The translations under genes and the position numbers were made by a program. Positions 19,401-24,098 of a stretch of 24,098 nucleotides of DNA are shown here, piece by piece (within the stretch, counting starts at the first letter, position 1; every line of letters starts with the position of its first letter). Origin of the DNA: a virus; the IMG/VR virus record IMGVR_UViG_3300040960_001725, positions 1 through 24,098 of that record, one strand, 5' to 3'. Below the pieces are notes generated by a model. It did not search any database. It saw only the letters and a program-made list of their open reading frames with translations, and was not told the DNA's origin.

Positions 19401-22400
19401 TCCACTATCTTTAAGATACGCTTCGTATCCTAGCAAGAAATCAGTTACATCTTGAGTTGTTTTAAGTAAAGAACCGTAAGGTAAAGTTTTTACACGCTTA
19501 GTAAACTTTCTGCGTAACAATGCAGTTCTTCCGCCTGATAAAGGCAATGAAGCTAATCTTTCAAATTTAGTTTCATCAAAGCTTGTAGTGCTAACATGAC
19601 TTTCTTTTACTCTAAAAAAGATACCGTTGTATCTTACATTTTGTGCTTTAACATATTGTTTTCTTTCGCTCCATTCAACAAAACTTTCGCTTATTCCTCC
19701 TACATTAAATGCAGGGTCAGTAGTTTGTACAACAGCTTCAAAATAATCAAAAGTTGCTTTTTCTCTATCGTAGCCCCTAACAATATAACCATTAGATCTT
19801 TTTTCTATTATTACACCACTATAGCTAATTGTTTCTACCGGCGAGCTTGTGTTTAAAAATACTTTATAGTTTTCTGTAGGAACAAAAACATTTCCTTCAT
19901 TTAAAGGAGTTCTACTGTCAAGTATTAGTTTAAACTTTTCTTGTTCTGTAAAACCGCCTACTTTTAATGACAGTCTATTATTAATATTAGTTAATAATCT
20001 TTGATAATTTTCGTAACTCGTAACAGTACTACTAGCAAGATAGTTATAAACAAAATTTACTAATCCGCTAGCAGCCTGTCTTACATTATCTAATGTTGTA
20101 TTTGGAAATACTATATCTTCAAGTGTAATACAATTATTAGTTTCTGTAGAAACTAAGTTACCTACTAGATCACGTTCAATTCTCGAAATATCAAAACCTA
20201 TACCGATAACCTTTGCTGGCTGGTTTAGTATCCAGCTTGTAAATAATGCAAAAGGATATTCTGCACTCTTGCGCCATGCAGTTTCAATTGGGTTACCGTC
20301 ACCATAAACAAACAAATCTCTTGTAGGTCCTGACACATAATTTTTTGCATAGTTACTGTCTAACGGGCTTAAAAGTGTTCCACTATCGTTAACAGGTATA
20401 TGTGTTAACAATCCAGGTCTTGCATATTTTGTAATTCTGACTACAGGTACTCCTGGTTCTCTAACTACCCCTTGTTCTAGGTCTTCCCAAAGTATTGTAT
20501 TACTACGAGTATAAGGAGCAGGACCATATACTTCTTCCCACCACTTGGGCATAATAGTAAAACCAAGCATTTCCCAAGGATGCGTATGTGGGCGGTCTGT
20601 ATCATATGCTTGTTTGTAGACCTGTCTCCACCAGCCTGGTAGTTGTTTTCCGCTAGGCGAACTCATAGAACTGTAATTATATGTAAAACTATCACCTTCT
20701 ATATAATAGTCAGTTGTAGTATAATCTGGATTACCAGCTATTGATATCCAGTCAATAAAATCAGCAGTGTGTGAACGATCTATATTATTTTTTGTAAATT
20801 TAGTATCTCTAAATTCACCGCCTAAGAAATCATGTATATCTAGTATATTAGGTCTATATTCTTGTTTAATATTATTAAATATTCTTTTTTCTAATTCTAA
20901 TATAAGATTATCTCTAAAATCACCATATGCTCTTACTAAACTACCGTCGTGTCCTTGTATTATTGTTAAAGGTTCACGGTAAGTATTGTCTTCAAACATT
21001 ATAGGTTCATACTTTGGATACAATCCTAATTTAGTAGGCGTTGCTGGCACAAAACAACCGTCTGTAGATTCGTACTCATAAATTTCAATCAAGTCTCCTG
21101 CTGTTTTTGTAGCAGTTACATTAATAAATCCTTGATCATTAAACGTATAATCTCTACCATGTACTAATTGTGTGCCATTAAGATAAACAAGGACTGCTTT
21201 AGGTGAAAGATTTTCTAAATTAAATACTTCAGTTAATGCATAAAAATTAGTATCACTTGCTCTTACAGGATGCTCTATTCTTCTTGCGCCGCTGATAGGT
21301 ACCATATCAGTAAAATAGAAAGGCATGCTTTCATTCTTTTCAGAATTTATTTTTGCAAGTATTCTATCAACATGTTCTTTTACTGGACCTTCATACCCTA
21401 GTGTTTCTGCAACCTGTAAGAATAATCTTTTAAACTTTCCATATTCTTTTCTAGAATGTCTAATAGCTTTTACAATGTTTGCATTTTTATCAGTAACATG
21501 GAATAGTGCTAGATTGATAGGACCACTGTGCTTAACGAAGCGTAGCCCAAATCTATCTACATCGCCAAGATCACGTAAATTGCTAGCACCTGGAAATTTA
21601 CTTCCGTTATATTCTCTTAGATTTTCAACAATGGTGCCCACATGATCAATAGCTTCGCCTAATGTAAAATTACTTACATTTTTATTAAGAGGATTTCTTT
21701 CTAGGTTATGTGCTAGCTCATAATATCCATTTTCGTTAGCGTTTGCACTGCTATAACATTTTAATTGTACAACATCGTCTACATTTAAGTCTTCATTAAA
21801 TCTAATATAAACAATACTGTTAATAATATCTTTTACATAGTGTACATTCTCTTTTTTAATATCGTTGTTTAGTATTACTTTTACAACTAAATCAGATAAG
21901 GTTCCACTATTATCAAAAACATCTACAGCAAAATTATTAAGTTGATCGCCTGCTATGTATTGGCGTATAACTGCTTGTTGACTGAGACGTCTACCTTTGC
22001 TCCATCCATTTTGATTTACAAAATCATTTAAGCTAGTAAATCGTTTGAGGTATGCTGTTTTACTATTAATAGTTTCTAGTGTATTGTTTGCTTGGTATGT
22101 ATAACTTTCTGTAACTAGATCAAAGTTAAAAACAATGTCTCCAAGATTTTCAATACTTCTATAAGTTAAGCCAAAACCTAATTCTGCGTCATCTGCTTCT
22201 TGATCATTTTGCACATAAGAAAATACTTTGTTACCTCTAAAATTAGATGACGGATATGTATTAATATCACCTAAACTTATTCCGTTTTCATCAAAAAGAT
22301 CAAACATAGGCTGTTGATTTACATCAGTCTTACTTTGTCCTTGTCTCCATGACGTTCCGTTATAGAACCAAGTTGTTCCTCTGTACTGTTCACCATTAGT

Positions 22401-24074
22401 AACAAGAACAGTTTCATTTTCTAAAGGAGTGGTATCTTCAGTTTCTAATAAACTGATAATTCTACCTTTATCTTGTATCTGTATAAAGTTTACAGTATAA
22501 ATTTTACCAGATACAAGTATATCATCATCGGCAGTAAATAGTACACGCATGCCTTGTGCTAGGTCAACACCATCTACATTATAACCAGTTGATCCTTCAA
22601 TGTTGCTAAAGACATCAGTTGTTATAGTATCTACTAGATCAATATCATTTTTTGCAAATGTGCCGTAGTTGTATAATTTTAGCCCTGCTTCAAATTCTAT
22701 AATAGGACGGCTTGCTCTAAATGTTTGATCTATGACTGCTGGCTCATCATTATATGCCGCACTTTGCTCAATTACATCTCTATGGAACCATCTGTTGTGA
22801 CGTGACCAAGGGTTTCTATCTGCGCTTGCACGATTTACAACAATGTAATCTTTTTGACCTGCATAACTGTTTGCATTTTCAAAAGGAAATCTATCAAATC
22901 CTTCTTCGTCAAATGGCACAGGTACATCACTAACATAAACAGCAGGAATAATTAAATTTTCTTCTTTAATTAATTTAATTTTATCTCCTACACCTTCAAC
23001 ATACCATGCGCCTTCTGCATATTGCTCAGGTACAACTGTTCCTAAAAAGTCAACTTTTAGACCGTTAGTAAATTCAACACCGTTAGCACTCTTATATGTT
23101 TTCTTGCCTAGTATTTCAGTAACGTCAATTTTTGTATTTTCTTCAATATCAAAAACTTTTACTAGGCCACTTGTATTGATGCTGTTTTGACTTGCATAAT
23201 ATAATCTTTCTGGTGCTTCAAAAGGTACTGTAAACTCAAGTGTACCTTCTTCAATATTTGCAGGAGGTATTTCATTTCCATCTATATCGTATGCTCGCAT
23301 ATTTTCTACATAGATAGAACTTTCGTTTTCACCGCCGCCAATTGTACCTACTAACCAAAAACCGCCGTTCTCTGTTTGTGTTAATTCAAACGGAGTATTT
23401 GCAAAATTTAAGTTTGTACTAAAACTAAAAGGATGTCCAGGAGTATTAATTTCGAAGATATACTTTTGGCCTCTGTATAATGTAAGGCTAGGATTAGGAG
23501 TAAAGCCTGGAGGCGAAAACAAGTATACTGTATTATCGTCTTGCACTTCAGCTGTAACAGTATACGTACTTTGTACTTCCTGGCTTTGACCAAATACATT
23601 TACAGTTTGAGGACCATAAGGCAACCAATAATATTCACGGAAGTTTACTAGCTTGTCCCAGTCAACGTTAGGGTTCCATGCGTAGTATTCTTGGCTGTTT
23701 AATAAACTATGGTTGCTAGTTGTACCATTAAAGTTTTTAATTTGGTTTACATAGTCAGTATAGTCTTTATAAAACTCAACATTACCTAAATCATCAGTGA
23801 CAACAGCAGCAGGTTCTAATTGTCTTATTTCTCTTTGTGTGCTTACATCTTCTACATATGTATCACTAGGTCTAAAACTCTTTGCAGTTTTTCTACCAAA
23901 ATAACCTTCAACTTTTTCTGCAACACCTGGTTGTAGCATTTGATCTAAAGTACTAGAAAGTATTTTTTTATTTGCTTCTGTTCTAAAATACTTAGGTAAT
24001 AGATCTGCACTTTTTCTAGATTCGTTAGAACTTAGGGGTACCGGGCTCTGGGTTTGATTCTTATCGTAAGCCAT
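7422..24074 (-). CDS. Giant modular virion structural protein, probably tail or fibre associated (5550 aa)
   Basis: This is one uninterrupted frame of 5550 codons, about 610 kDa at 110 Da per residue. The ATG at 24074 follows GGAGGAAG (24091-24084) at 9 bases. I recognise the style of giant structural proteins of marine T4-like phages but cannot name a characterised homologue. Approximate residues in order: an N-terminal Tyr/Trp-rich region (1-170) with EYYAWNP and REYYWLPYGP; a degenerate cupredoxin-like domain (175-308); WEMLGF, PKWWEEVYGPAPY and AWRKSAEYPFALF segments within about 1150-1290; FG-GAP-like blades (2140-2172, 2290-2320, 3190-3437) with an HGL-type module near 2198-2270; SGATA-type repeats (2405-2468); Gly-rich beta repeats (3832-3889, 4199-4264); tandem 'xADGxTxxF' beta domains (4430-4870); a helical EF-hand/His-rich domain (4936-5183); and a C-terminal 'GIIFVDGERIEYF' module (from about 5367). 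Only about eight cysteines are present. No signal peptide or membrane segment is evident. A structural role is very likely; receptor binding is inferred. Confidence 0.96.
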   Translation of the reverse strand: MAYDKNQTQSPVPLSSNESRKSADLLPKYFRTEANKKILSSTLDQMLQPGVAEKVEGYFGRKTAKSFRPSDTYVEDVSTQREIRQLEPAAVVTDDLGNVEFYKDYTDYVNQIKNFNGTTSNHSLLNSQEYYAWNPNVDWDKLVNFREYYWLPYGPQTVNVFGQSQEVQSTYTVTAEVQDDNTVYLFSPPGFTPNPSLTLYRGQKYIFEINTPGHPFSFSTNLNFANTPFELTQTENGGFWLVGTIGGGENESSIYVENMRAYDIDGNEIPPANIEEGTLEFTVPFEAPERLYYASQNSINTSGLVKVFDIEENTKIDVTEILGKKTYKSANGVEFTNGLKVDFLGTVVPEQYAEGAWYVEGVGDKIKLIKEENLIIPAVYVSDVPVPFDEEGFDRFPFENANSYAGQKDYIVVNRASADRNPWSRHNRWFHRDVIEQSAAYNDEPAVIDQTFRASRPIIEFEAGLKLYNYGTFAKNDIDLVDTITTDVFSNIEGSTGYNVDGVDLAQGMRVLFTADDDILVSGKIYTVNFIQIQDKGRIISLLETEDTTPLENETVLVTNGEQYRGTTWFYNGTSWRQGQSKTDVNQQPMFDLFDENGISLGDINTYPSSNFRGNKVFSYVQNDQEADDAELGFGLTYRSIENLGDIVFNFDLVTESYTYQANNTLETINSKTAYLKRFTSLNDFVNQNGWSKGRRLSQQAVIRQYIAGDQLNNFAVDVFDNSGTLSDLVVKVILNNDIKKENVHYVKDIINSIVYIRFNEDLNVDDVVQLKCYSSANANENGYYELAHNLERNPLNKNVSNFTLGEAIDHVGTIVENLREYNGSKFPGASNLRDLGDVDRFGLRFVKHSGPINLALFHVTDKNANIVKAIRHSRKEYGKFKRLFLQVAETLGYEGPVKEHVDRILAKINSEKNESMPFYFTDMVPISGARRIEHPVRASDTNFYALTEVFNLENLSPKAVLVYLNGTQLVHGRDYTFNDQGFINVTATKTAGDLIEIYEYESTDGCFVPATPTKLGLYPKYEPIMFEDNTYREPLTIIQGHDGSLVRAYGDFRDNLILELEKRIFNNIKQEYRPNILDIHDFLGGEFRDTKFTKNNIDRSHTADFIDWISIAGNPDYTTTDYYIEGDSFTYNYSSMSSPSGKQLPGWWRQVYKQAYDTDRPHTHPWEMLGFTIMPKWWEEVYGPAPYTRSNTILWEDLEQGVVREPGVPVVRITKYARPGLLTHIPVNDSGTLLSPLDSNYAKNYVSGPTRDLFVYGDGNPIETAWRKSAEYPFALFTSWILNQPAKVIGIGFDISRIERDLVGNLVSTETNNCITLEDIVFPNTTLDNVRQAASGLVNFVYNYLASSTVTSYENYQRLLTNINNRLSLKVGGFTEQEKFKLILDSRTPLNEGNVFVPTENYKVFLNTSSPVETISYSGVIIEKRSNGYIVRGYDREKATFDYFEAVVQTTDPAFNVGGISESFVEWSERKQYVKAQNVRYNGIFFRVKESHVSTTSFDETKFERLASLPLSGGRTALLRRKFTKRVKTLPYGSLLKTTQDVTDFLLGYEAYLKDSGFKFEYFDQSLGQVSNWQLSVKEFLFWTTQNWSEGSVITLSPSANELEFQREFYVVDDIFDKFYNYSLFKADGKRLDRSFSSIVRDNENVFGIRPKNTEDGIFHLRLPLIQREHAIILDNQTVFGDVIYDQEAGYRQERIKVTGYRSDGWTGGLNIPGFVYDEAIVEDWTPYKDYGIGSLVKYKEYYYVSTSDLTGVEQFNDNDWERLDERPQAKMYPNFDYRINQFADFYDLDSDNFDLEQQRHAQHLIGYQKRQYLQNIINDDVSQYKFYQGMIADKGTINSLTKLFDALSSADKDSVEFYEEWAVRTGQYGATDNFKEVEFIIDEDKIKLDPTPVELVSSIPPNDTDDTFKIIPNDVYFRPKDYDHKPFPITVSPEQGVRSAGYVNDRDVMYRVKVKADLLQSLPGAIGTDEYIWISGTTEDWDVLQHINTDLRVTKVEGFASEVDSIDRSSTPGLYVTLDRTPDFQPGDIVGLQNIGQGNSGFYLVQAVRNNVLECFVAEDVTITDSDNLYGYVSVLRSVRAKSVEEANAILEKYKLDDQIIWLDGTNESNWSVLQKQEIFTDNFVIENPVPYTLGDTNFSSGIASSLGNRIVAIGDNDADDGVVNVYSRDSSANDLRFEETIRPQTGSIFVTNVNKASPGVVTSPSHGLVDSDIVRFKDFISLDDAGNNIGMFELDDVEAYIKVLNDDNFEIYTDINLTQPLDTTGFTTFRINSDPIALTGNIFDLKSKFGSDVALSPDGKLMVVGIPGAQNPKTNFKGDFATTGPVDEPDRDYKAGQVVKYNENFWRAVRNVPAENNAVTFSTFDSYAFLESNFGPLPQEIVITFPKRDEGEPTEVSEQIGFFTKGEIVVGETSGATAVITEIEALTNNQGARTGQDLSLGLLTELFEQGEILLGKDSGATGVIFNIETGDTVNVNSRQLTLLLQGHPYLPNTKTDHILVRAPLDQYRATKTQDKIVLKWNEYTSFNREFGENVRKDIFPDNISLNNNGAPDSSGNTYVPPRASFITGEHEIIHKVDHVLYIESAQIIPEEGDLINCTTGAARVVKAFTQFRKLVLYINNVNGSFPLESIVSKEGVDIGEYLQPNYVDDSRLGGFWYINAELDGYQNANEFAFLSDFGIPGYGLVYKDVLVYDEDTDSYTSSDRYYYNILDSVNAYTNKESGHFQILSHLGDAYDNVSGVRTIRDSRWFVRAPVGLDLQDGDTFKVWINNESDTRSIDLLDGQSGEQVISKVNTNSENDPDHVVHDVWDGYMDILLTSKQTADIDVPSDEDTSTGDFFEPSVGDFVEDSITGARAQVVHYIKRNIADARIYVKNISIPGTRGFENRNDIRVDFRPYGDGRRKMGQIEKVSIAGANHDVNLGKLIVVAEGATPKFYESAQNPSGQTPEEYFNANPSVFTFDPHPDSYGSTATTKDLNVFAYVNKEYWIYKEKTDEAGANLLASYPSSTNRDWSLVYNLPLQQDYSSGYYNNSGAYAVYTRDANSWQLRGTYGVPVSGFYNNTTVEELGRQVEISQDNDLYRIYVSSKDKVFVLKHGFDADGNQFEFALDIDPRYRGEFDITIPYTRGEIVKDANGNLYESLTFNLGVALTNRNKWTTVTEQVQNLYYIPKDSANNLYNDQVYTAEVFGVDIDDFSQDMAVSENGQVLAVSIKTPVGESNINGVITIDPDNKVLIYRLNESGRYVFSQKLITPTSGTGWGTSIDLTPDGNDLVVGDPGNDTDGFDTGKVYVYTRTGTSFVLSETISGPVTQLSQKFGTKVSATEDYIGIASYNGDIKLPTTFDSNETVFDREFTGFVKTTTDSGTVSIYQKIKGAYVFSEELEYDNVTDSRFGENLLLNRNHIYVGCPRLASDATNLGQVINYKTPKGTTAWTEIRSPKPIVDTNKIKQVFLYDTTSNKLVQSLDYVDVLQGKIPGPADQEITYKSYIDLAKFNVTTDPRLFSETNNWESEYVGRLWWDISTARFKNHYQGDALEQSTLWHSLVPTYSVDVYEWIESDLLPSEWDVVADTPDGYARGISGQSKYGDNAYSQKLTYDPVSKTFGTKYFYWVRNKFTVPSIETRTISAGEVANLIRDPKGQGYRFAALLSNDRFVIYNCQSLFKDKNIALHVDYFTLPNQEQNIHTQYQIISQGLDTSEPSRDIAQKWIDSLVGYDVQGRHVPDYNLTVREKYGINFQPRQSWFINRQEALKQVIDRANSVLKDNIVVDDFSFNRLTSKEEIPSIFKREYDVVIDTLDDLQFVGTAKARPAQIDLVIKNGTVTRARILDRGKSYKDLNGELQGPTYTVIGKGTGLEIATTLSPLDGSVATVEVINGGENYESDTQVIFRKLRVLVRSDESAEGKWTIYEWNNTEEIWERVRVQAFDTNLYWDYADWYETGFSQFTTINHLVDYSYQLENVEDRIGDIVKISNIGTGGWLLLEKIADTGSRNYTEDYRTVGRENGTIQISPRLYLVGEGYNGFDASAYDSKFFDAEPTTELRNILDALRYDIFVDNLRKEYNELFFASVRYVLSEQPNVDWVFKTSFVKAKHNVGELREDITFNNDNLPSYNAYIEEVKPYKTNIREYLSAYERTENTNTLVTDFDVPPIYEDGVITPPNLKIRDNQLLGSFGRLSSYPDKNWADNIGYKVTSVDIYDAGSKYTYPPKVIFEGGGGSGAAARAYIGRGRVTKIEVTNPGVGYTSAPRVILEGSQEDGGTIAIASAILGETLTKSIHVAMKFDRTTSTFVYDVLPEEEIFVGTAFKLEYDLKFPMDLRSNKIEVFVDGEKQLSSKYTYENFKDTSKSYTRELGRIVFTTPPVLDANIIVKYHKDPKMLNAADRINKLYDPTAGMLGNYLGQLMEGVDYGGVEVRSFDFDTESGWDTDGWFSSPWDTYDNTFEDHVFYADGTTTMIELDTALEEGVVYNVYKNGVRLDDPNYPANPTNPNAIMTSITGDGEQTLVNIAELDIDLNDGDILIIRKITSEGILEPDADSYDTSLSGGQLNYGSAQGKAAEDIIVDGDLFVTPVTSGGPEELVAGQVLDAVDIKVYERVGAGVGTIYSQNYVTDGVTTEYDLGVFPNSDDALLVKVGGSLVSPLQYTVDAKQQTVTFDTAPTSGQYMTLMSFGKGGQNILDIDTYVADGVAISFETSITWSDELQFVTTINGKPHEEEVLRARQSTNNKVEFVFAPTAPPAGTTLEYEIYSNKDQINYSKITRSTFDADGSTQSFTLPVTPLYNKPAGFYTMVGVDNQILSPGYAIEYIIDDPLRREYELEKFQIPISTLEPALLEVYLNNNLLDQGTQYLVNIGNSSIILDPGITQEGDKLEIFTMNIADYVINGNNLTFRGSYGAPADPEYNNGAISDVVGNGSDFFKREVTVNGVRVMGAGTVGGQTAVPDAWLEKVARMFELFLDPNGAGINEEYQRNLIKTLSGDTGTYHAGLPTIQRVARGAGADYSPNFLTDQGVIDWNLTNLFDTHVQNDMVWYLNSTGDGYGDGDIDAQEVIEHVFHTLHMHGLPADDIKLYQFLAADWQTGDLYAAMEEAYDAGKWDPSGYLVNPDDWKTIADAFEVAAKEYLYLLNFCMFEYTELWDGGSLAPEWTDDMRTQAGIQANNPLGYAFHNTYIAPVISKPSLATIRSIFQDGNTPAQDDPSQAGVSGYVVDAVVGGAPADGSSISIYTFTNHDVNNMQRYSYTAVARSSLTAGTAEFNSYHSIKGGKILLAQPAAAAQYVVTFVNNELLQPNVDYTLSEDGRTLLLENELLDDDKVDLIHFAAPVSTPRIAWRQFKDILNRNTYKRLDNDYGIELAEDLNSYDLRISVVDSSQLPDPDRRNNVPGIIFVDGERIEYFVKDGNLLRQIRRGTLGTGIKDVYPAGTEIEPAGKEKNIPYRDQTLVQNFVAIEGQTDFELDFVPNSVNDFEVFAAGTRLRKTSLEKFVIGAELDSPEGDVTLAPEFTLDGSTLVLANAMADKQKVTIVRRVGQLWGPQGTPIKDLKNDIGNFLRGSISKLPE
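8526..9269 (-). other. Helical domain with EF-hand-like loop and His-rich helix in the giant protein (residues about 4936-5183)
   Basis: About 250 residues differ in character from the surrounding beta-rich modules: amphipathic helical stretches (DAWLEKVARMFELFLDP; AADWQTGDLYAAMEEAY; DAFEVAAKEYLYLLNF), many Trp and Tyr, and conserved-looking turns. Residues 5031-5042, DGYGDGDIDAQE, fit a 12-residue EF-hand loop with D1, D5, G6, I8, D9 and E12; position 3 is Tyr instead of Asp/Asn. The next helix carries His5046, His5049, His5052 and His5054. I do not recognise a named family. It might bind calcium for stability, bind another metal, or be a folded receptor-binding or enzymatic insert. Confidence 0.5.
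9465..10787 (-). repeat. Tandem 'xADGxTxxF' beta domains in the giant protein (residues about 4430-4870)
   Basis: Several units of roughly 75-160 residues begin with a similar strand: 'HVFYADGTTTMIELD' (about 4440), 'YVTDGVTTEYDLGVF' (about 4604), 'YVADGVAISFETSI' (about 4678) and 'TFDADGSTQSFTLPV' (about 4757). Each goes on to a 'vyvNGv/l' strand, a 'Y-x-V-x-x-x-x-x-x-V-x-F' strand and a hydrophobic 'i-i-y' strand, as in small tail-fibre beta sandwiches. Similar single units occur near residues 950, 4270, 5270 and 5460. Confidence 0.5.
11285..11481 (-). repeat. Gly-rich 'PPKVIFEGGGGSGA' beta repeat in the giant protein (residues about 4199-4264)
   Basis: A strand-turn unit 'YTYPPKVIFEGGGGSGAAA' is followed by 'VTKIEVTNPGVGYTSAP' and 'RVILEGSQEDGGTIAIASA', which is the same unit again with a degenerate glycine turn. 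A related unit lies upstream near residues 3832-3889 ('VATVEVINGGENYESDTQVIF'). This GxGYTSAPxVxxxGGGG type of repeat is common in marine phage and bacterial beta-rich surface proteins. Confidence 0.55.
13764..14507 (-). other. FG-GAP-like blades, second group, in the giant protein (residues about 3190-3437)
   Basis: Four consecutive blade-like repeats are visible: 'FSQDMAVSENGQVLAVS' with 'NKVLIYRLNESGRYVFSQ'; 'WGTSIDLTPDGNDLVVGDPG' with an acidic NDTDGFDTG loop and 'KVYVYTRTGTSFVLSE'; 'FGTKVSATEDYIGIAS' with 'GTVSIYQKIKGAYVFSE'; and 'FGENLLLNRNHIYVGCPR'. The regular alternation of an FG-like strand, a VVG-type turn and a 'vyvY' strand supports a beta-propeller. Together with the first group about 870 residues upstream this gives at least six blades. 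Confidence 0.6.
16671..16862 (-). repeat. Duplicated 'GE-I-x-G-x-SGATA' protein repeat in the giant protein (residues about 2405-2468)
   Basis: Two copies stand about 42 residues apart: 'FTKGEIVVGETSGATAVITEI' shortened here to GEIVVGETSGATAVITEI, and GEILLGKDSGATGVIFNI. Looser copies follow with 'GDLINCTTGAARVV' near 2592-2614 and 'GDFVEDSITGARAQVV' near 2845-2862. The pattern is a short beta module often seen in marine phage structural proteins. It is repeated at protein level; I did not see long exact DNA repeats. Confidence 0.55.
17115..17657 (-). other. FG-GAP-like blades, first group, in the giant protein (residues about 2140-2320)
   Basis: Two blade-like repeats are visible. The first (about 2140-2172) carries 'LGNRIVAIGDNDADDG' followed by 'VVNVYSR'. 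The second (about 2290-2320) carries 'FGSDVALSPDGKLMVVG'. This is the FG-GAP_2 type of pattern: FG-x-S/D-V-A-L, then a VVG-D/A-P turn, then an acidic loop, then a 'vyvY' strand. Between them (about 2198-2270) lies a module of the 'VVTSPSHGLVDSDIVRF' kind, common in phage tail proteins. FG-GAP blades often bind calcium through the acidic loop, which is present in the first blade. Confidence 0.5.
23151..23552 (-). other. Degenerate cupredoxin-like domain in the giant protein (residues about 175-308)
   Basis: The segment has the layout of the cupredoxin-like modules of marine phage structural proteins: 'LYRGQKYIFEINTPGHPF' at about 199-216, a strand with FTVPFEAP, then 'ERLYY'. The family usually ends this with a C-x2-H-x2-M copper-ligand run. 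Here those positions hold Ser295, Ser298 and Thr301 at the same spacing. Only His214 of the usual ligands remains, so the fold is probably kept for structure without type-1 copper binding. The fold call comes from recalled family patterns, not a database match. Confidence 0.55.
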
Positions 24075-24083
24075 TAGTAACTA

Positions 24084-24091
24084 CTTCCTCC
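24084..24091 (-). promoter_or_regulatory. Shine-Dalgarno site of the giant gene
   Basis: The sequence GGAGGAAG on the minus strand ends 9 bases before the ATG at 24074. It fixes the start of the 5550-codon gene. No late-promoter box is seen in the 24 bases upstream that the window contains, so the promoter of this gene lies outside. Confidence 0.85.
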
Positions 24092-24098
24092 ATTAGAA

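Noticed and set aside
7422-24074. Giant gene as an assembly join or fused pseudogenes
   Set aside because: The frame is continuous, the module order is sensible, and the start and stop are flanked by proper expression signals. I saw no sign of a frame break or duplicated junction.
1-24098. tRNA genes, CRISPR arrays, insertion sequences and attachment sites
   Set aside because: No regularly spaced direct repeats, cloverleaf-like segments, transposase motifs or terminal inverted repeats were seen. Nearly all of the sequence is accounted for by coding regions.

Overview
The window is a block of virion structural genes from an AT-rich, tailed, T4-like marine phage (cyanophage or pelagiphage type). 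Every gene I can support reads on the minus strand, so the region is transcribed from position 24098 towards 1. The phage assignment rests on a phage tail-collar domain, fibre modules of marine T4-like myoviruses, and two AATAAATA boxes that fit the T4/cyanophage late-promoter form NATAAATA. I see no tRNA, CRISPR, integrase or replication gene. Coding density is near total: the longest gap between genes is 41 bases.

In transcription order: (1) 24074-7422, one uninterrupted 5550-codon gene for a giant modular virion protein. Its parts include a cupredoxin-like domain that has lost most copper ligands, FG-GAP-like propeller blades split by a long insertion, tandem beta modules, and a helical domain with an EF-hand-like loop and a histidine-rich helix. 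(2) 7395-6784, a small conserved structural protein. (3) 6784-4691, a tail-collar adhesin. (4) 4680-2824, a tail-fibre-like protein. (5) 2782-1289, a tail-fibre-like protein with a Cys/His-bearing C-terminal domain. (6) 1262 to the window edge, a truncated structural protein ending in what looks like a Calx-beta domain. Genes 3, 4 and 5 share their N-terminal region and look like a tandem triplication with diverged C-termini.

The late-promoter boxes lie at the end of the giant gene (7426-7419) and just after the 618-codon gene (2820-2813). They suggest three late units: the giant gene, whose promoter lies outside the window; the 7395-2824 trio; and the unit starting at 2782. Within units, genes are joined by a 1-base stop/start overlap or gaps of 10-26 bases with good Shine-Dalgarno sites. 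Together the products probably form the distal tail, baseplate fibres and receptor-binding apparatus. That role is inferred from domain content and has not been shown for this phage.
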